Part shown: positions 1 to 8,364 of the stretch, one piece after another
Layout of the letters: every line of letters starts with the position of its first letter
Position numbering within the stretch: position 1 is the first letter of the stretch
NCBI GenBank assembly: GCA_036405135.1
Contig: DASWYF010000047.1
Location: 62,001 to 126,000 of the forward strand
Reading direction: 5' to 3'
Source: Verrucomicrobiia bacterium
GTDB taxonomy: Bacteria; Verrucomicrobiota; Verrucomicrobiia; Limisphaerales; JAEYXS01
Length of the DNA stretch: 64,000 bases
Translations under genes and position numbers: made by a program
Notes under the pieces: generated by a model
What the model saw: only the letters and a program-made list of their open reading frames with translations
The model's database searches: none
What the model was told of the DNA's origin: nothing

Positions 1-1060
1 CGCCACGGACGAAAAAGTGAGCCGTTACAACGCCATGATGTCCCCCTTGGGCGAAGTCATCGCAGTGATGGGTGCGATGGCCATCGTGGGGCTGGCTTAC
101 TGGTTCTTTGTCAGCACCGGCAAGATGCGTGCACCACACTTGATGGCATATGGTTTCATCCTGTTGCGATTGCTGCCGCTGGTGAACCAGATCTATGGCC
201 TTTTAGGCACGCTTGTATTTCTGGCGCCTGGTGTGCGGGAAGTGGAAACGTGGCTGACAGCACCGGACTTTCCTCAAAAGTCCTTTGGTGACAGCAAGTT
301 CACCGACGTCAAAAAGGAGATATGCTTTGAGAATCTGGGCTTCACCTACGAGAACGGCACGGAAGCCATCAAGAATGTGAGCTTCGTCGTGCCAGCGGGC
401 AAAACGGTCGCTCTGGTCGGCCCGTCGGGATCAGGAAAATCCACGCTTGCCTCCCTTTTGCTCCGCCTCCGCCAGCCTACGCAGGGCAGGATCAGTGTGG
501 ATGGCACGGATTATTGGGAGTTTTCCGCGGCATCATGGCATCAGCGCGTTTCCGTGGTGGAACAAGAGGCATTTCTTTTCCACGACACGCTCCGGGCCAA
601 CATCACGTACGGGCACGAGAAAAGTACTGAAGCGGATATCAAGCAGGCCATCACTGATGTGGCGCTGGAAGACGTGATCCAAGAGCTGCCGGAAGGTTTG
701 GACACGATCGTGGGTGAGCGCGGCATGCTCCTCTCCGGCGGCCAACGTCAACGCCTGGCCATAGCAAGAACACTTGTCCGGCATCCTACAGTGATGGTTT
801 TGGACGAAGCCACCTCGGCCTTGGACAACATCGCCGAACGGCAGGTGCAGGCCGCGCTGGAACGCGCCCGTCAGGGCCGCACAGTGGTCGTCATCGCTCA
901 CCGCCTCTCCACGATCCGTAATGCTGACCATATCGTGGTGATGCAGAACGGGCAGGTCGCCGAGCAGGGCACGTGGGAACAACTCGTGGCGCGAAAAGGA
1001 CTCTTTGAAAAATTGGTCAGCCACAGCGGCATGACCCATCTCGCCGAAGCGACCGCATAG
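1..1060 (+). CDS. ABC exporter, fused permease/ATPase, 5'-truncated
   Basis: C-terminal part of an MsbA/PglK-type exporter half-transporter; the reading frame is open back to base 2, so the gene starts before the window. The first ~80 visible residues are the end of the transmembrane domain with two hydrophobic spans. The nucleotide-binding domain follows with Walker A (GPSGSGKST, near DNA 419), Q-loop (VVEQEAF), ABC signature (LSGGQRQRLAIAR), Walker B plus D-loop (VMVLDEATSALD) and H-loop (IAHRLST), all intact, so it should hydrolyse ATP. It lies 13 bp before a run of glycosyltransferase and methyltransferase genes on the same strand. That suggests it flips or exports a lipid-linked glycan built by those enzymes. 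The substrate is inferred from context only. Confidence 0.93.
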   Translation, partial: ATDEKVSRYNAMMSPLGEVIAVMGAMAIVGLAYWFFVSTGKMRAPHLMAYGFILLRLLPLVNQIYGLLGTLVFLAPGVREVETWLTAPDFPQKSFGDSKFTDVKKEICFENLGFTYENGTEAIKNVSFVVPAGKTVALVGPSGSGKSTLASLLLRLRQPTQGRISVDGTDYWEFSAASWHQRVSVVEQEAFLFHDTLRANITYGHEKSTEADIKQAITDVALEDVIQELPEGLDTIVGERGMLLSGGQRQRLAIARTLVRHPTVMVLDEATSALDNIAERQVQAALERARQGRTVVVIAHRLSTIRNADHIVVMQNGQVAEQGTWEQLVARKGLFEKLVSHSGMTHLAEATA

Positions 1061-1073
1061 CCATACATCATTC

Positions 1074-1775
1074 ATGCGCGGGAAACTTAAAGAACTGTGG
1101 CATCGCCATCTGGACCGGAAACCCTGGGTTTTCCGCGACCGGTTCGGGCTGCGCTATCTGTTCACACCGCAGGATGACATAGCCCATTATTGCGACCGCA
1201 GCGCCGTCATTGATAATCCTTCATTTCTCGCCTATCTGCAGGAGGTGGTGAAGCCCGGCCAAACGTTTGTGGATCTCAGCCCGGTCATCGGTGGTGTCAC
1301 GATGCTGGTGGCGCAAAAGATGAAGGAGTCCGGTGCCGTTTTTGCGTTCGCCTCTGACGCTGATACGTATCGACAACTGGTGAACAACGTGGCGCTGAAC
1401 CGGCTTACTGCTACCGTTCGTGTGATAGGCCGGAACGTGTTGGGCTCGGCAGCCGCCCCGGCCTCAGCGACGCTGGACGAATTTGCCGCTAGTTGGAGCT
1501 GGACGGCGGTGGATCATCTGCGCCTGAAAGAGCCAGCGCTTCTGGCTTGCCTGAAAACGAGCGCCCCGGCCCTGCTCAAAGCTGGCCGCATCCGTGAAAT
1601 TTTGCTGGATGATGTGCCGCCGGCCGCCCTCTCAGACGCGGTTGCTGTGTTGCGGCAATGCGGGTTCACCGTGCAAATGCTTTCTGCCGAAGGGAAGTTT
1701 CAGCCGCTGGGCTCGAACACACCGTCGGCCCGGCTGAACCTTATCGCCACCCGTCTGGAGGCCACCCATGGCTGA
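1074..1775 (+). CDS. FkbM-like SAM methyltransferase, divergent
   Basis: 233 residues with a Rossmann-type fold of FkbM flavour. A GQTFVDLSPVIGG stretch stands where FkbM enzymes have a G-x-x-x-D-x-G-A-N-x-G SAM loop, and an FAFASDADTYRQLVNNVALN stretch matches the usual acidic-loop 'EPDPxNxxxLxxNxxLN' region. The SAM loop is degenerate (Ser-Pro for Gly-Ala, Val for Asn), so catalysis is uncertain. FkbM proteins O-methylate sugars or polyketides; here it would decorate the glycan of the cluster. It starts 13 bp after the ABC gene, and its last 8 bases overlap the next gene, so it is probably translationally coupled. Confidence 0.72.
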   Translation: MRGKLKELWHRHLDRKPWVFRDRFGLRYLFTPQDDIAHYCDRSAVIDNPSFLAYLQEVVKPGQTFVDLSPVIGGVTMLVAQKMKESGAVFAFASDADTYRQLVNNVALNRLTATVRVIGRNVLGSAAAPASATLDEFAASWSWTAVDHLRLKEPALLACLKTSAPALLKAGRIREILLDDVPPAALSDAVAVLRQCGFTVQMLSAEGKFQPLGSNTPSARLNLIATRLEATHG

Positions 1776-2799
1776 CCCTCAAGCCTTGGGCAAACATCGC
1801 GCCTTTTGTCTCGCTGAAGACCGGGGCGGAGCGGAGATCGGCATCAAGTTCGCCATCCTCAGCTTGCGCGAGCATTGTCCAGAGGCGCATGTCTTTCTTT
1901 ACCGGCCCAATCCCATTCCGGAATTTCGTGAATGGCTCAGGCCGCATTCGGAGATGGTGACGCTCATCGACCACTGGCCCGCTGGTGCACAAGGATGGAA
2001 CTGCAAGCCGCACACGTTGCTGCCCATCTTGCGGGAGGGCTGGCGCGAAGTTGTCTGGCTGGATTCGGACGCAATCCTTTCTGCCTCCGTCTCGGCGTTG
2101 CTGGATTCATTGAAGGATGACGAGATCGTCGTGGCGGAGGAGGCTGCCAGCCAGCCGGACAAAGGTACGGAACTCCGCACGCGCGGCTGGAACTTTGCCG
2201 TGGGCCGGAGTATTCCTTGCACATTGAACTCTTCCTTCCTGCGAGTCACAGCGAGGCATGAACCGCTGCTTAGCCGCTGGCAGGAGTGTCTCGAAAGCGA
2301 AGAGTACCATCGCTATGATGGATGTCCGCTGATGGAGCGGCCGCCGCATGCGCGTAGTGATCAAGATGTGCTCAATGCCCTGTTAGGTTCCGCGGAGTTC
2401 GCACATCACCCGGTCAGGCTGCTGCATACGGGGCGTGATATCATCCACTGCGGCGGCGCTTTGGGCTATGGCTTGGGGGAACGGTTGCGCGGCATCTTCG
2501 GACCTTCACCGATGGTCCTGCACGCCATTGGCGGCAAGCCGTGGGTGATGCTCGGCCCTGGATGTCCAGACAAAGGCTGGTTCGGCATGCTGCGACGGCT
2601 GATGCAGGAGCTATCACCGTATGTGGCTGCCGTACGCAAGTATCGTGAGGCTGTGCAAGAACCTTGTCCGTGGCTGGATTATCACACTGCCCCGGGTATC
2701 GTGCTTCGTGTCTTGGGGCTGGGCAATCATGCGTTGCGCGGCCTGCCGGTGACGGTGCTGGCTACGATGTGGTCAATGTTTCGCCGTTCTCCGGCTTGA
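1768..2799 (+). CDS. DxD-motif glycosyltransferase (GT-A fold, GT8-like)
   Basis: 343-residue putative nucleotide-sugar transferase. It carries VVWLDSDAI with a metal-binding DxD pair (D99, D101), a YRPNP stretch after an early beta strand, and a SDQDVLNALLG segment typical of GT8-like and related enzymes that read out substrate presence. No signal peptide or membrane span is apparent, so it is probably cytoplasmic or peripheral. Its ATG lies inside the last codons of the FkbM-like gene (8-bp overlap). The exact CAZy family is uncertain, because the homology call rests on the DxD and DQD motifs alone. Confidence 0.75.
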   Translation: MADPQALGKHRAFCLAEDRGGAEIGIKFAILSLREHCPEAHVFLYRPNPIPEFREWLRPHSEMVTLIDHWPAGAQGWNCKPHTLLPILREGWREVVWLDSDAILSASVSALLDSLKDDEIVVAEEAASQPDKGTELRTRGWNFAVGRSIPCTLNSSFLRVTARHEPLLSRWQECLESEEYHRYDGCPLMERPPHARSDQDVLNALLGSAEFAHHPVRLLHTGRDIIHCGGALGYGLGERLRGIFGPSPMVLHAIGGKPWVMLGPGCPDKGWFGMLRRLMQELSPYVAAVRKYREAVQEPCPWLDYHTAPGIVLRVLGLGNHALRGLPVTVLATMWSMFRRSPA

Positions 2800-2830
2800 A
2801 GCGCAGCCGTCCGCCTGCGACGCTTCCATT

Positions 2831-3790
2831 GTGTACGGCACCTCCAGCATCACCGCCGCCATCTGCACGCACAATCCTGACAGGGCTGTGTTTCAAAGAT
2901 GTCTTGCAGCTTTGCGGGCACAACAGCATGTGCCGGTACAGACGGATCTGCTGGTGATCGATAACGGATCCCAACCGCCATTGGCAGAGCTTCCGGGCGG
3001 AGGTGATTTTCCGGGTTTCTCCTCTGTCCGCATCGTGCGGGAGGACCGGCTTGGACTCACGCATGCGCGGGAACGGGCCTTGCGCGAGGCCCGGAGTGAG
3101 GTGGTGGTTTTTGTTGATGATGACAACTTTTTGCGTCCGGATCATCTCGCGGTAGCGGCAGATTTTTTTAGCCGGCATCCAAAAGCCGGGGCTGCGGGGG
3201 GGAAGTGCCGCGGCAAGTGCGAAACCACGCCTCCGGCTTGGTTTGAATCCATCGCAGGTTATCTGGCGGTGACGGATGATGGTGAGAAGCGGTTTCACGT
3301 AGCGGAACCCTCATGGTGGGCGCCAGTGGGGGCGGGCATGGCAGTCCGTCGTGCAGTTGCGTTGGAAGCGTTTACCAAGCCCATGTTGTTGACGGATCGC
3401 CGCGGCAAGTCGCTCTCTTCAGGTGGCGATACCGAGATCTGCTATCGTATCTGCCGCTCGGGTCATCAGCTCTGGTATCTTCCCGAGCTGGTCCTGGATC
3501 ACTATATGCCTGCGTGGCGCTATGATCCTGCCTACCTGCTGAGACTGGCCAAGGGCATCGGCGAATCCCAGGCCATCCTGGATCTTTACCGGATGCCCGA
3601 TGACCGGCGCAGCCGGTTGCTAGTGCTACGGCGTGCCATCTATTTCGGACGGCAGGGGCTGGCCTTGAAAAGAAAGGCGGCCCGAGACACGGATGAAAGG
3701 ACCCGGCTGGCCAGCCAGATGAGGTGCGTGCAATTTTTGACGCAGTCGCGGGCCATGTTCAGTTTGTGTTTTAATCTGCCGAAGCTTTAG
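2831..3790 (+). CDS. Family 2 glycosyltransferase
   Basis: 319 residues beginning at a GTG. The N-terminus has the GT2 opening strand (ITAAICTHNP) followed by LLVIDNGS, then the metal-binding motif VVFVDDDN near residue 97. The acceptor-site motif GGDTEICYRI lies further on, with its acidic pair in the ED position. The C-terminal ~60 residues are basic and helical and could lie on the membrane. It sits 31 bp after the previous glycosyltransferase and 20 bp before the next, so it is part of the same operon. No ATG lies near the N-terminal strand, hence the GTG choice. Confidence 0.85.
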   Translation: MYGTSSITAAICTHNPDRAVFQRCLAALRAQQHVPVQTDLLVIDNGSQPPLAELPGGGDFPGFSSVRIVREDRLGLTHARERALREARSEVVVFVDDDNFLRPDHLAVAADFFSRHPKAGAAGGKCRGKCETTPPAWFESIAGYLAVTDDGEKRFHVAEPSWWAPVGAGMAVRRAVALEAFTKPMLLTDRRGKSLSSGGDTEICYRICRSGHQLWYLPELVLDHYMPAWRYDPAYLLRLAKGIGESQAILDLYRMPDDRRSRLLVLRRAIYFGRQGLALKRKAARDTDERTRLASQMRCVQFLTQSRAMFSLCFNLPKL

Positions 3791-3810
3791 TCATCATCAA
3801 CGAGCAATCG

Positions 3811-4854
3811 ATGTTTCCCTCCGTCATGGCCGCTGAAACACCAGCCGTTTCCATCATCATCCCGCTATATAATGCGGAACGTTGGATTCTGGAAACGCTT
3901 GCCAGTGTCCGCGGCCAGACTTTCACCGGTTGGGAGATCGTCGTGGTGGATGACGGGTCTTCTGACAACGGTCCGGCAATGGTTGCAGCCGAGGGCGCGC
4001 GCGATCCGCGCATCCATCTATACAAGCAGGCCAATGCTGGTCCGGCAGTCGCCCGTGATCTTGGCATGCGACAGGCAAAGGGAGATTGGATACTGTTTCT
4101 GGATTCCGACGATCTCCTGCCTGTGGGACGGCTCAGTCGCGATCTGGCGGTGGCACGCGACAATCCGCACTGCAAGGCGGTTGCCGGCGCCACTGAATGG
4201 TTCAGCGAGGATGGCAAGATCGATCATCGCGCGTTGCTGGCACATGACAAGCATCTTAACTTGTGGCGACACCAGTTCCACGCGGTGTTCAACTTCGCCG
4301 CCATACTGGTCAGGCGGGACATTTACCACACCAGCGGCGGATTCAGCGCGGACCGTTCTGTACATTACGCCGAGGACTATGACTACACACTACGTCTGCT
4401 GGAGCAGTGTGAGATGGCGCAGATCGAGGACATCGGTGTGCGGGTCCGCAAGCATGGGAGCAACCGTTCCACTTTGGCGGAGCGCACGGTCATCGATCAC
4501 ACGCTGGAAGTCATCCGACGGACCTGGCGGCGCTATGGAGTGGAACTGTCGGTGGCGGAGGCAGACCGATTGCTGCGTTTCTGGCGGCAGGAACCGGCCG
4601 TGCTCACCCTTGCGGATTGTAAAGATGTGATCAGGTTGCAGGGTCTTCTGGCTGGGGCCTATTTAAGAAAGCGGCCAGATGCGCGCTCCTCCGTTGCACG
4701 CATTTGGGAGCAGACACTGGCGCTGCGTCTGAACGAAGCGCGTTTCACCAAGGCCGAGGAGAGCGGCCTGTTACGGTTCGAAGCTGAAGAGCGCGGACAT
4801 CTGGGGGCATCGAAGATCCGGTTGCGCCTGTTTAAAATGCGCTGGCGGCGTTGA
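3811..4854 (+). CDS. Family 2 glycosyltransferase
   Basis: 347 residues. Typical GT2 signatures are VSIIIPLYNAERWILETLASV, the nucleotide-binding VVVDDGSSD, and ILFLDSDDLL with the DxD metal site near residue 108. The later EDYDYTLRL segment holds the catalytic-base region. Two start codons are possible (3811, MFPSVMAAET, or the ATG five codons on); the family core begins at about residue 12, so either works. A C-terminal helical extension of ~100 residues has no recognised domain. Gaps of 20 bp upstream and 12 bp downstream show operon membership. Confidence 0.87.
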   Translation: MFPSVMAAETPAVSIIIPLYNAERWILETLASVRGQTFTGWEIVVVDDGSSDNGPAMVAAEGARDPRIHLYKQANAGPAVARDLGMRQAKGDWILFLDSDDLLPVGRLSRDLAVARDNPHCKAVAGATEWFSEDGKIDHRALLAHDKHLNLWRHQFHAVFNFAAILVRRDIYHTSGGFSADRSVHYAEDYDYTLRLLEQCEMAQIEDIGVRVRKHGSNRSTLAERTVIDHTLEVIRRTWRRYGVELSVAEADRLLRFWRQEPAVLTLADCKDVIRLQGLLAGAYLRKRPDARSSVARIWEQTLALRLNEARFTKAEESGLLRFEAEERGHLGASKIRLRLFKMRWRR

Positions 4855-4866
4855 CTTTCACTGGCA

Positions 4867-5802
4867 ATGAACCATCAAATAGCAATGCCGATGGGCGAGC
4901 TTCCAAAATTCAGCATCGTGACGCCTTCGTATAATCAAGGGCACTTCCTTGAGGAGACGATCCTTTCCGTCCTGAACCAGCGCTACCCGCACACCGAGTA
5001 TATCATCGTGGATGGTGGCAGCACAGACAGCAGCGTGGAGGTCATCAAGCGCTACGAGAGCAAGCTCGCGTGGTGGGTGAGCGAGAAGGATCGCGGCCAG
5101 GCCCACGCCATCAACAAAGGACTCGAACGCGTGACGGGCGATATCGTCGCGTATCTGAACAGTGACGATGTTTTCCTGCCCGGAGCCTTTGACATGGTGG
5201 CCAAGATCTTCATGGAGCGGCCGCACATCAACTGGCTTGCGGGGAACTGCATCCTGTTCGGCAACGCGGCGGAAGCGTGTGTGAAATATCCCACGCCCGC
5301 AGCGGATATCGCCTCTTGGCTGCACTTCAACCGGTTGCCGCAGCAAAGCACCTTCTGGCGGCGTAGCGTGATGCAGAAGCACGGCCTGTTCGAGGAGAAG
5401 TTCCGGTACAGCTTTGACTACGAGTATTGGGTGCGGCTGGTGCATGGCGGGGAACGGTGCGAGACGGTCGATTTTCCGCTGGCCGGTTTCCGGCTGCATC
5501 CGCAGAGCAAGACAGTGGCCGAAGGCACGCATTTCGCCGGGGAAGACAAGGCGTTCCGCGATCATTACCTTGCCAAAATGAAGCCGGAAGAGGTCCGGAG
5601 CTTCGAGCTCATGGAGCGCAACGGCAAGACGTTCGCCCTGTTCGCGAAAGCGGTGGAGTTGAAGAGCGCCGGGAAAAGCTCCGAGGCGTGGGACTGTTTC
5701 ACGAAGGCCGTTAAGGGGAACCCTGCGGCGTTGGGCACCCGGGTGGGGATGGGGTGCTTGCGGCGTCTGTTCCGCGCAGCGCCAAAATCTCCTGCAGCAT
5801 GA
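4867..5802 (+). CDS. Family 2 glycosyltransferase
   Basis: 311 residues of the GT2 subgroup with FSIVTPSYNQGHFLEETI, YIIVDGGSTD, a WWVSEKDRGQAHAINKG loop and AYLNSDDVFLPG as DxD-type metal motif. This loop-plus-motif combination is very common in cell-surface polysaccharide clusters. The later FDYEYWVRL motif is the acceptor-site acidic segment. The last ~40 residues resemble a short helical repeat (tetratricopeptide-like). Its TGA overlaps the ATG of the next gene as ATGA at 5799-5802, a clear sign of coupled translation. Confidence 0.88.
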   Translation: MNHQIAMPMGELPKFSIVTPSYNQGHFLEETILSVLNQRYPHTEYIIVDGGSTDSSVEVIKRYESKLAWWVSEKDRGQAHAINKGLERVTGDIVAYLNSDDVFLPGAFDMVAKIFMERPHINWLAGNCILFGNAAEACVKYPTPAADIASWLHFNRLPQQSTFWRRSVMQKHGLFEEKFRYSFDYEYWVRLVHGGERCETVDFPLAGFRLHPQSKTVAEGTHFAGEDKAFRDHYLAKMKPEEVRSFELMERNGKTFALFAKAVELKSAGKSSEAWDCFTKAVKGNPAALGTRVGMGCLRRLFRAAPKSPAA

Positions 5803-6920
5803 AAGGAGACCGCTTTCAACCAAGGGTATTGGTGGTCCCGCCATCCTATTTCGCCCGGGAGAGAACTGTGGGGGGCGGCGAGCGATATGCCTTGGAATAT
5901 GCCCGTGCGCTGTCCGCTTTCACGCCAACGACATTGGCGCTGTTTGACACCACTGCCTCGTGTGAGCAGCAAGGGAGTCTGACAGTGAAGGCTTTCGCCG
6001 TCCGTCATTTCAACCAGCGACGCGGTTTCCCTCTTACGCGGCAATCATGGAACGAACTGAAAGAATATGACGTCATCCACGCCATGGTCTTCCCCACGCC
6101 GTTGACGGACCTGTTGATGCTCGAAGGTCGTCTGCGTGGGCAGACGCTGGTATTGACGGATGTGGGCGGCGGCGGTTCGTGCTGGAGCACTTATCTGCAG
6201 AAGTTGCATCCGCGCCTCAGCCTGAACCGGCTGGCTCATGGGCTGGCCTTGCTCTCAGAGCATGCGGCCAGCTTCTTCACGGAATGGCCGCACCCTAAAA
6301 AGATTCTCTTTGGCGGAGTGAATCTGGAAACGTTCCCGGCCACGCCGGTCCCAGAGGGTGGATATGCTCTCTTCATCGGGCGTCTGTTATCGCACAAAGG
6401 TGTGCTGCCCCTGATCGAATGTGTGTCTGCCGACACGCCTCTGCACATCGTGGGCAGGGCGTATGACAAGGATTACCTGGCCCGATTACAGAAAGCGGCG
6501 GAAGGCAAGAAGGTGACGTTCGTCATGGATGCCGACGATGCGCGACTGCGTGCTGAACTGGCCGGCTCCGCCGTAGTGCTCCAGCCATCGCTGCCCTCGG
6601 ACGATCCGGGCGGAGACAAATCGGAACTGCTGGGTCTGGTGAATCTGGAAGCCATGGCCAGCGGCAGGCCGGTGATCGTGACACGCACCTGCAGTCTTCC
6701 GGAACTGGTGCGGAATGGTGAAACGGGATTCATTGTGCCTCCCGGCGATCAAACCGCGTTGCGGGAGAAGATTGAACTATTGCTGAAGGATGCCGGTCTC
6801 GCCGGCCGTATGGGAGCGGCTGCCCGGGCACACATCGAAAGAAATTTCACCTGGCCCCTGGTGGCGACGCGCGGTTTGGAGTTCTATCAGGAGCTTGTCC
6901 GTGCTCGTAAGCGGCTCTAG
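5799..6920 (+). CDS. Family 4 (GT-B) glycosyltransferase
   Basis: 373 residues from the ATG at 5799, which overlaps the upstream stop as ATGA. An upstream in-frame start at 5754 would add 15 residues inside the preceding gene and is less likely. The N-terminal Rossmann domain has the GGGERYALEYARAL acceptor loop. The C-terminal domain has ALFIGRLLSHKGV and the sugar-nucleotide motif LGLVNLEAMASGRPVI followed by NGETGFIVPPGD, the GT4 pattern. It probably transfers a hexose or related sugar from a nucleotide donor with retention. Cytoplasmic, in the glycan operon. Confidence 0.9.
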   Translation: MKGDRFQPRVLVVPPSYFARERTVGGGERYALEYARALSAFTPTTLALFDTTASCEQQGSLTVKAFAVRHFNQRRGFPLTRQSWNELKEYDVIHAMVFPTPLTDLLMLEGRLRGQTLVLTDVGGGGSCWSTYLQKLHPRLSLNRLAHGLALLSEHAASFFTEWPHPKKILFGGVNLETFPATPVPEGGYALFIGRLLSHKGVLPLIECVSADTPLHIVGRAYDKDYLARLQKAAEGKKVTFVMDADDARLRAELAGSAVVLQPSLPSDDPGGDKSELLGLVNLEAMASGRPVIVTRTCSLPELVRNGETGFIVPPGDQTALREKIELLLKDAGLAGRMGAAARAHIERNFTWPLVATRGLEFYQELVRARKRL

Positions 6921-6921
6921 C

Positions 6922-7458
6922 ATGAAACCGATGGCAGCACTCCCGGACAAACTTAATCTCGGTTGCGGCCGCCGCAAGATGGAGGGCCACTTGAACGTGG
7001 ACCTCGCCGCTAGTGTCGAGCCGGACTGCGTCCATGATCTGGACTGCTATCCCTATCCATGGCCCGATTCATCCTTCAATGAGGTTGTGGCCAAGGATGT
7101 CATAGAACATATCGATGACGTGGTGGCGTTCATGAAGGAGATCCACCGTGTGGCCCGGCCGGGAGCCGTGATCCGGTTGACGACACCCCACTTTTCCTGC
7201 GCGAACGCTTATGTGGACCCGACCCATAAACACCGTTTGAGCTATTATTCCCTGGATTATTTCACGCCCGGGCATCCGTGGAATTTTTACGGAAGCTCCG
7301 GGTTTCAGATCAGGACACGTTCATTGATTTTCACGCCATCATTGTTGAACCGTATCGTCAGCCGTCTGGCCAATCGCCATCCTCACAGTTATGAACAGCG
7401 ATGGGCATGGAGTTTTCCGGCTTGGTTTCTCTATTTCGAACTGACGGTGATCAAATAG
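6922..7458 (+). CDS. Class I SAM-dependent methyltransferase (type 11)
   Basis: 178 residues from the ATG at 6922, one base after the preceding stop. An in-frame start at 6790 would lie deep in the upstream gene. The N-terminus gives KLNLGCGRRKMEGHLNVDL, the SAM motif of small methyltransferases often found in glycan clusters. The motif VVAKDVIEHIDD (post-motif II) and a VARPGAVIRLTTPH strand follow. A histidine- and aromatic-rich stretch after residue 90 probably forms the acceptor site. The next gene starts directly after its stop codon. Its substrate is unknown; sugar or lipid carrier is plausible from context. Confidence 0.85.
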   Translation: MKPMAALPDKLNLGCGRRKMEGHLNVDLAASVEPDCVHDLDCYPYPWPDSSFNEVVAKDVIEHIDDVVAFMKEIHRVARPGAVIRLTTPHFSCANAYVDPTHKHRLSYYSLDYFTPGHPWNFYGSSGFQIRTRSLIFTPSLLNRIVSRLANRHPHSYEQRWAWSFPAWFLYFELTVIK

Positions 7459-8364
7459 ATGAGTGCTGCGACTCAAGATTACGTCAGCGTGGTCATACCT
7501 GCGTATAATCGCGCGCACTATATCCATGAGGCGCTTGCTTCGGTTTTTTCCCAAGGCCCGTGCATCGGCGAGATCATCGTGGTAGATGACGGATCTACGG
7601 ACGGAACTGTGGAGAGTCTGCAAGCGATCAAAGATCCACGGCTCAAAGTTATCTCTCAGGTGAACCAGGGCGCAGCTGCAGCCCGGCAAACTGGTTGGAA
7701 AGAGTGTCATGGTGCGTGGGTTCTCTTTCTGGATTCTGACGATGCTCTGGAACCCGGCTGCGTGGAGAAGCAACTGGTCGCGGCGAAAGCACATCCCAGC
7801 TCCATCGTTTACGCGCGCACGAGCATCCATGAAGAACATCTGAACATACCGCCGGCGCATGTGCTGAGCTTCTCCCAGAAAAGCGGGGACGTGCTGGAGG
7901 ACCTTTGCTTCTACAGCGGAGGAACCATTTTCACCGCGCTCTTTCCAGCACAGGCACTGGAAGCTGTGGGTGGATTTTTTCCGGAGAAGACGGATTGCGT
8001 GAGCGAAGATATTGATTTCGCTGTACGCCTGGCGGTGAAGTTCCCTTTTGTCTTTCTGCCCATCATCACCTATCGCACACGCAATCATCCGGCGAACACT
8101 TACAAGAATCGTGAGTTCCAACAGCGCATCTATCTCTCCGCGCAAAAGGTGATGCAGGACCGGCTCCCGAAGACACCGAAGTATTGGCTGCTTCGCGCAC
8201 GTGCCCAAGCTTACTTTCTGGGATTGGCCGCTTCGGTGGATGAAGAGCTTGGCCGTCCTGCCAAGGCGAAGGAACGTTATCTGCAAAGCCTGAAGCATTG
8301 GCCGATCAAGGTCGGGGCATGGAAGGGATTCTTGCGCACGCGCAAAGCGAAGGAGATCGCATGA
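7459..8364 (+). CDS. Family 2 glycosyltransferase
   Basis: 301 residues. It opens with VSVVIPAYNRAHYIHEALASV, then IIVVDDGSTDGT and VLFLDSDDALEPG (metal-binding DSDD near residue 94), followed by a SEDIDFAVRLAV acidic motif. All belong to GT2 inverting glycosyltransferases. The C-terminal 60 residues are basic and helical. It starts on the base after the previous stop and ends in an ATGA overlap with the next gene at 8361-8364, the tightest coupling in the cluster. Confidence 0.88.
   Translation: MSAATQDYVSVVIPAYNRAHYIHEALASVFSQGPCIGEIIVVDDGSTDGTVESLQAIKDPRLKVISQVNQGAAAARQTGWKECHGAWVLFLDSDDALEPGCVEKQLVAAKAHPSSIVYARTSIHEEHLNIPPAHVLSFSQKSGDVLEDLCFYSGGTIFTALFPAQALEAVGGFFPEKTDCVSEDIDFAVRLAVKFPFVFLPIITYRTRNHPANTYKNREFQQRIYLSAQKVMQDRLPKTPKYWLLRARAQAYFLGLAASVDEELGRPAKAKERYLQSLKHWPIKVGAWKGFLRTRKAKEIA

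Noticed and set aside
4858-5844. 328-codon minus-strand frame across a GT2 gene
   Set aside because: Shadow of the glycosyltransferase; composition and lack of motif speak against it.
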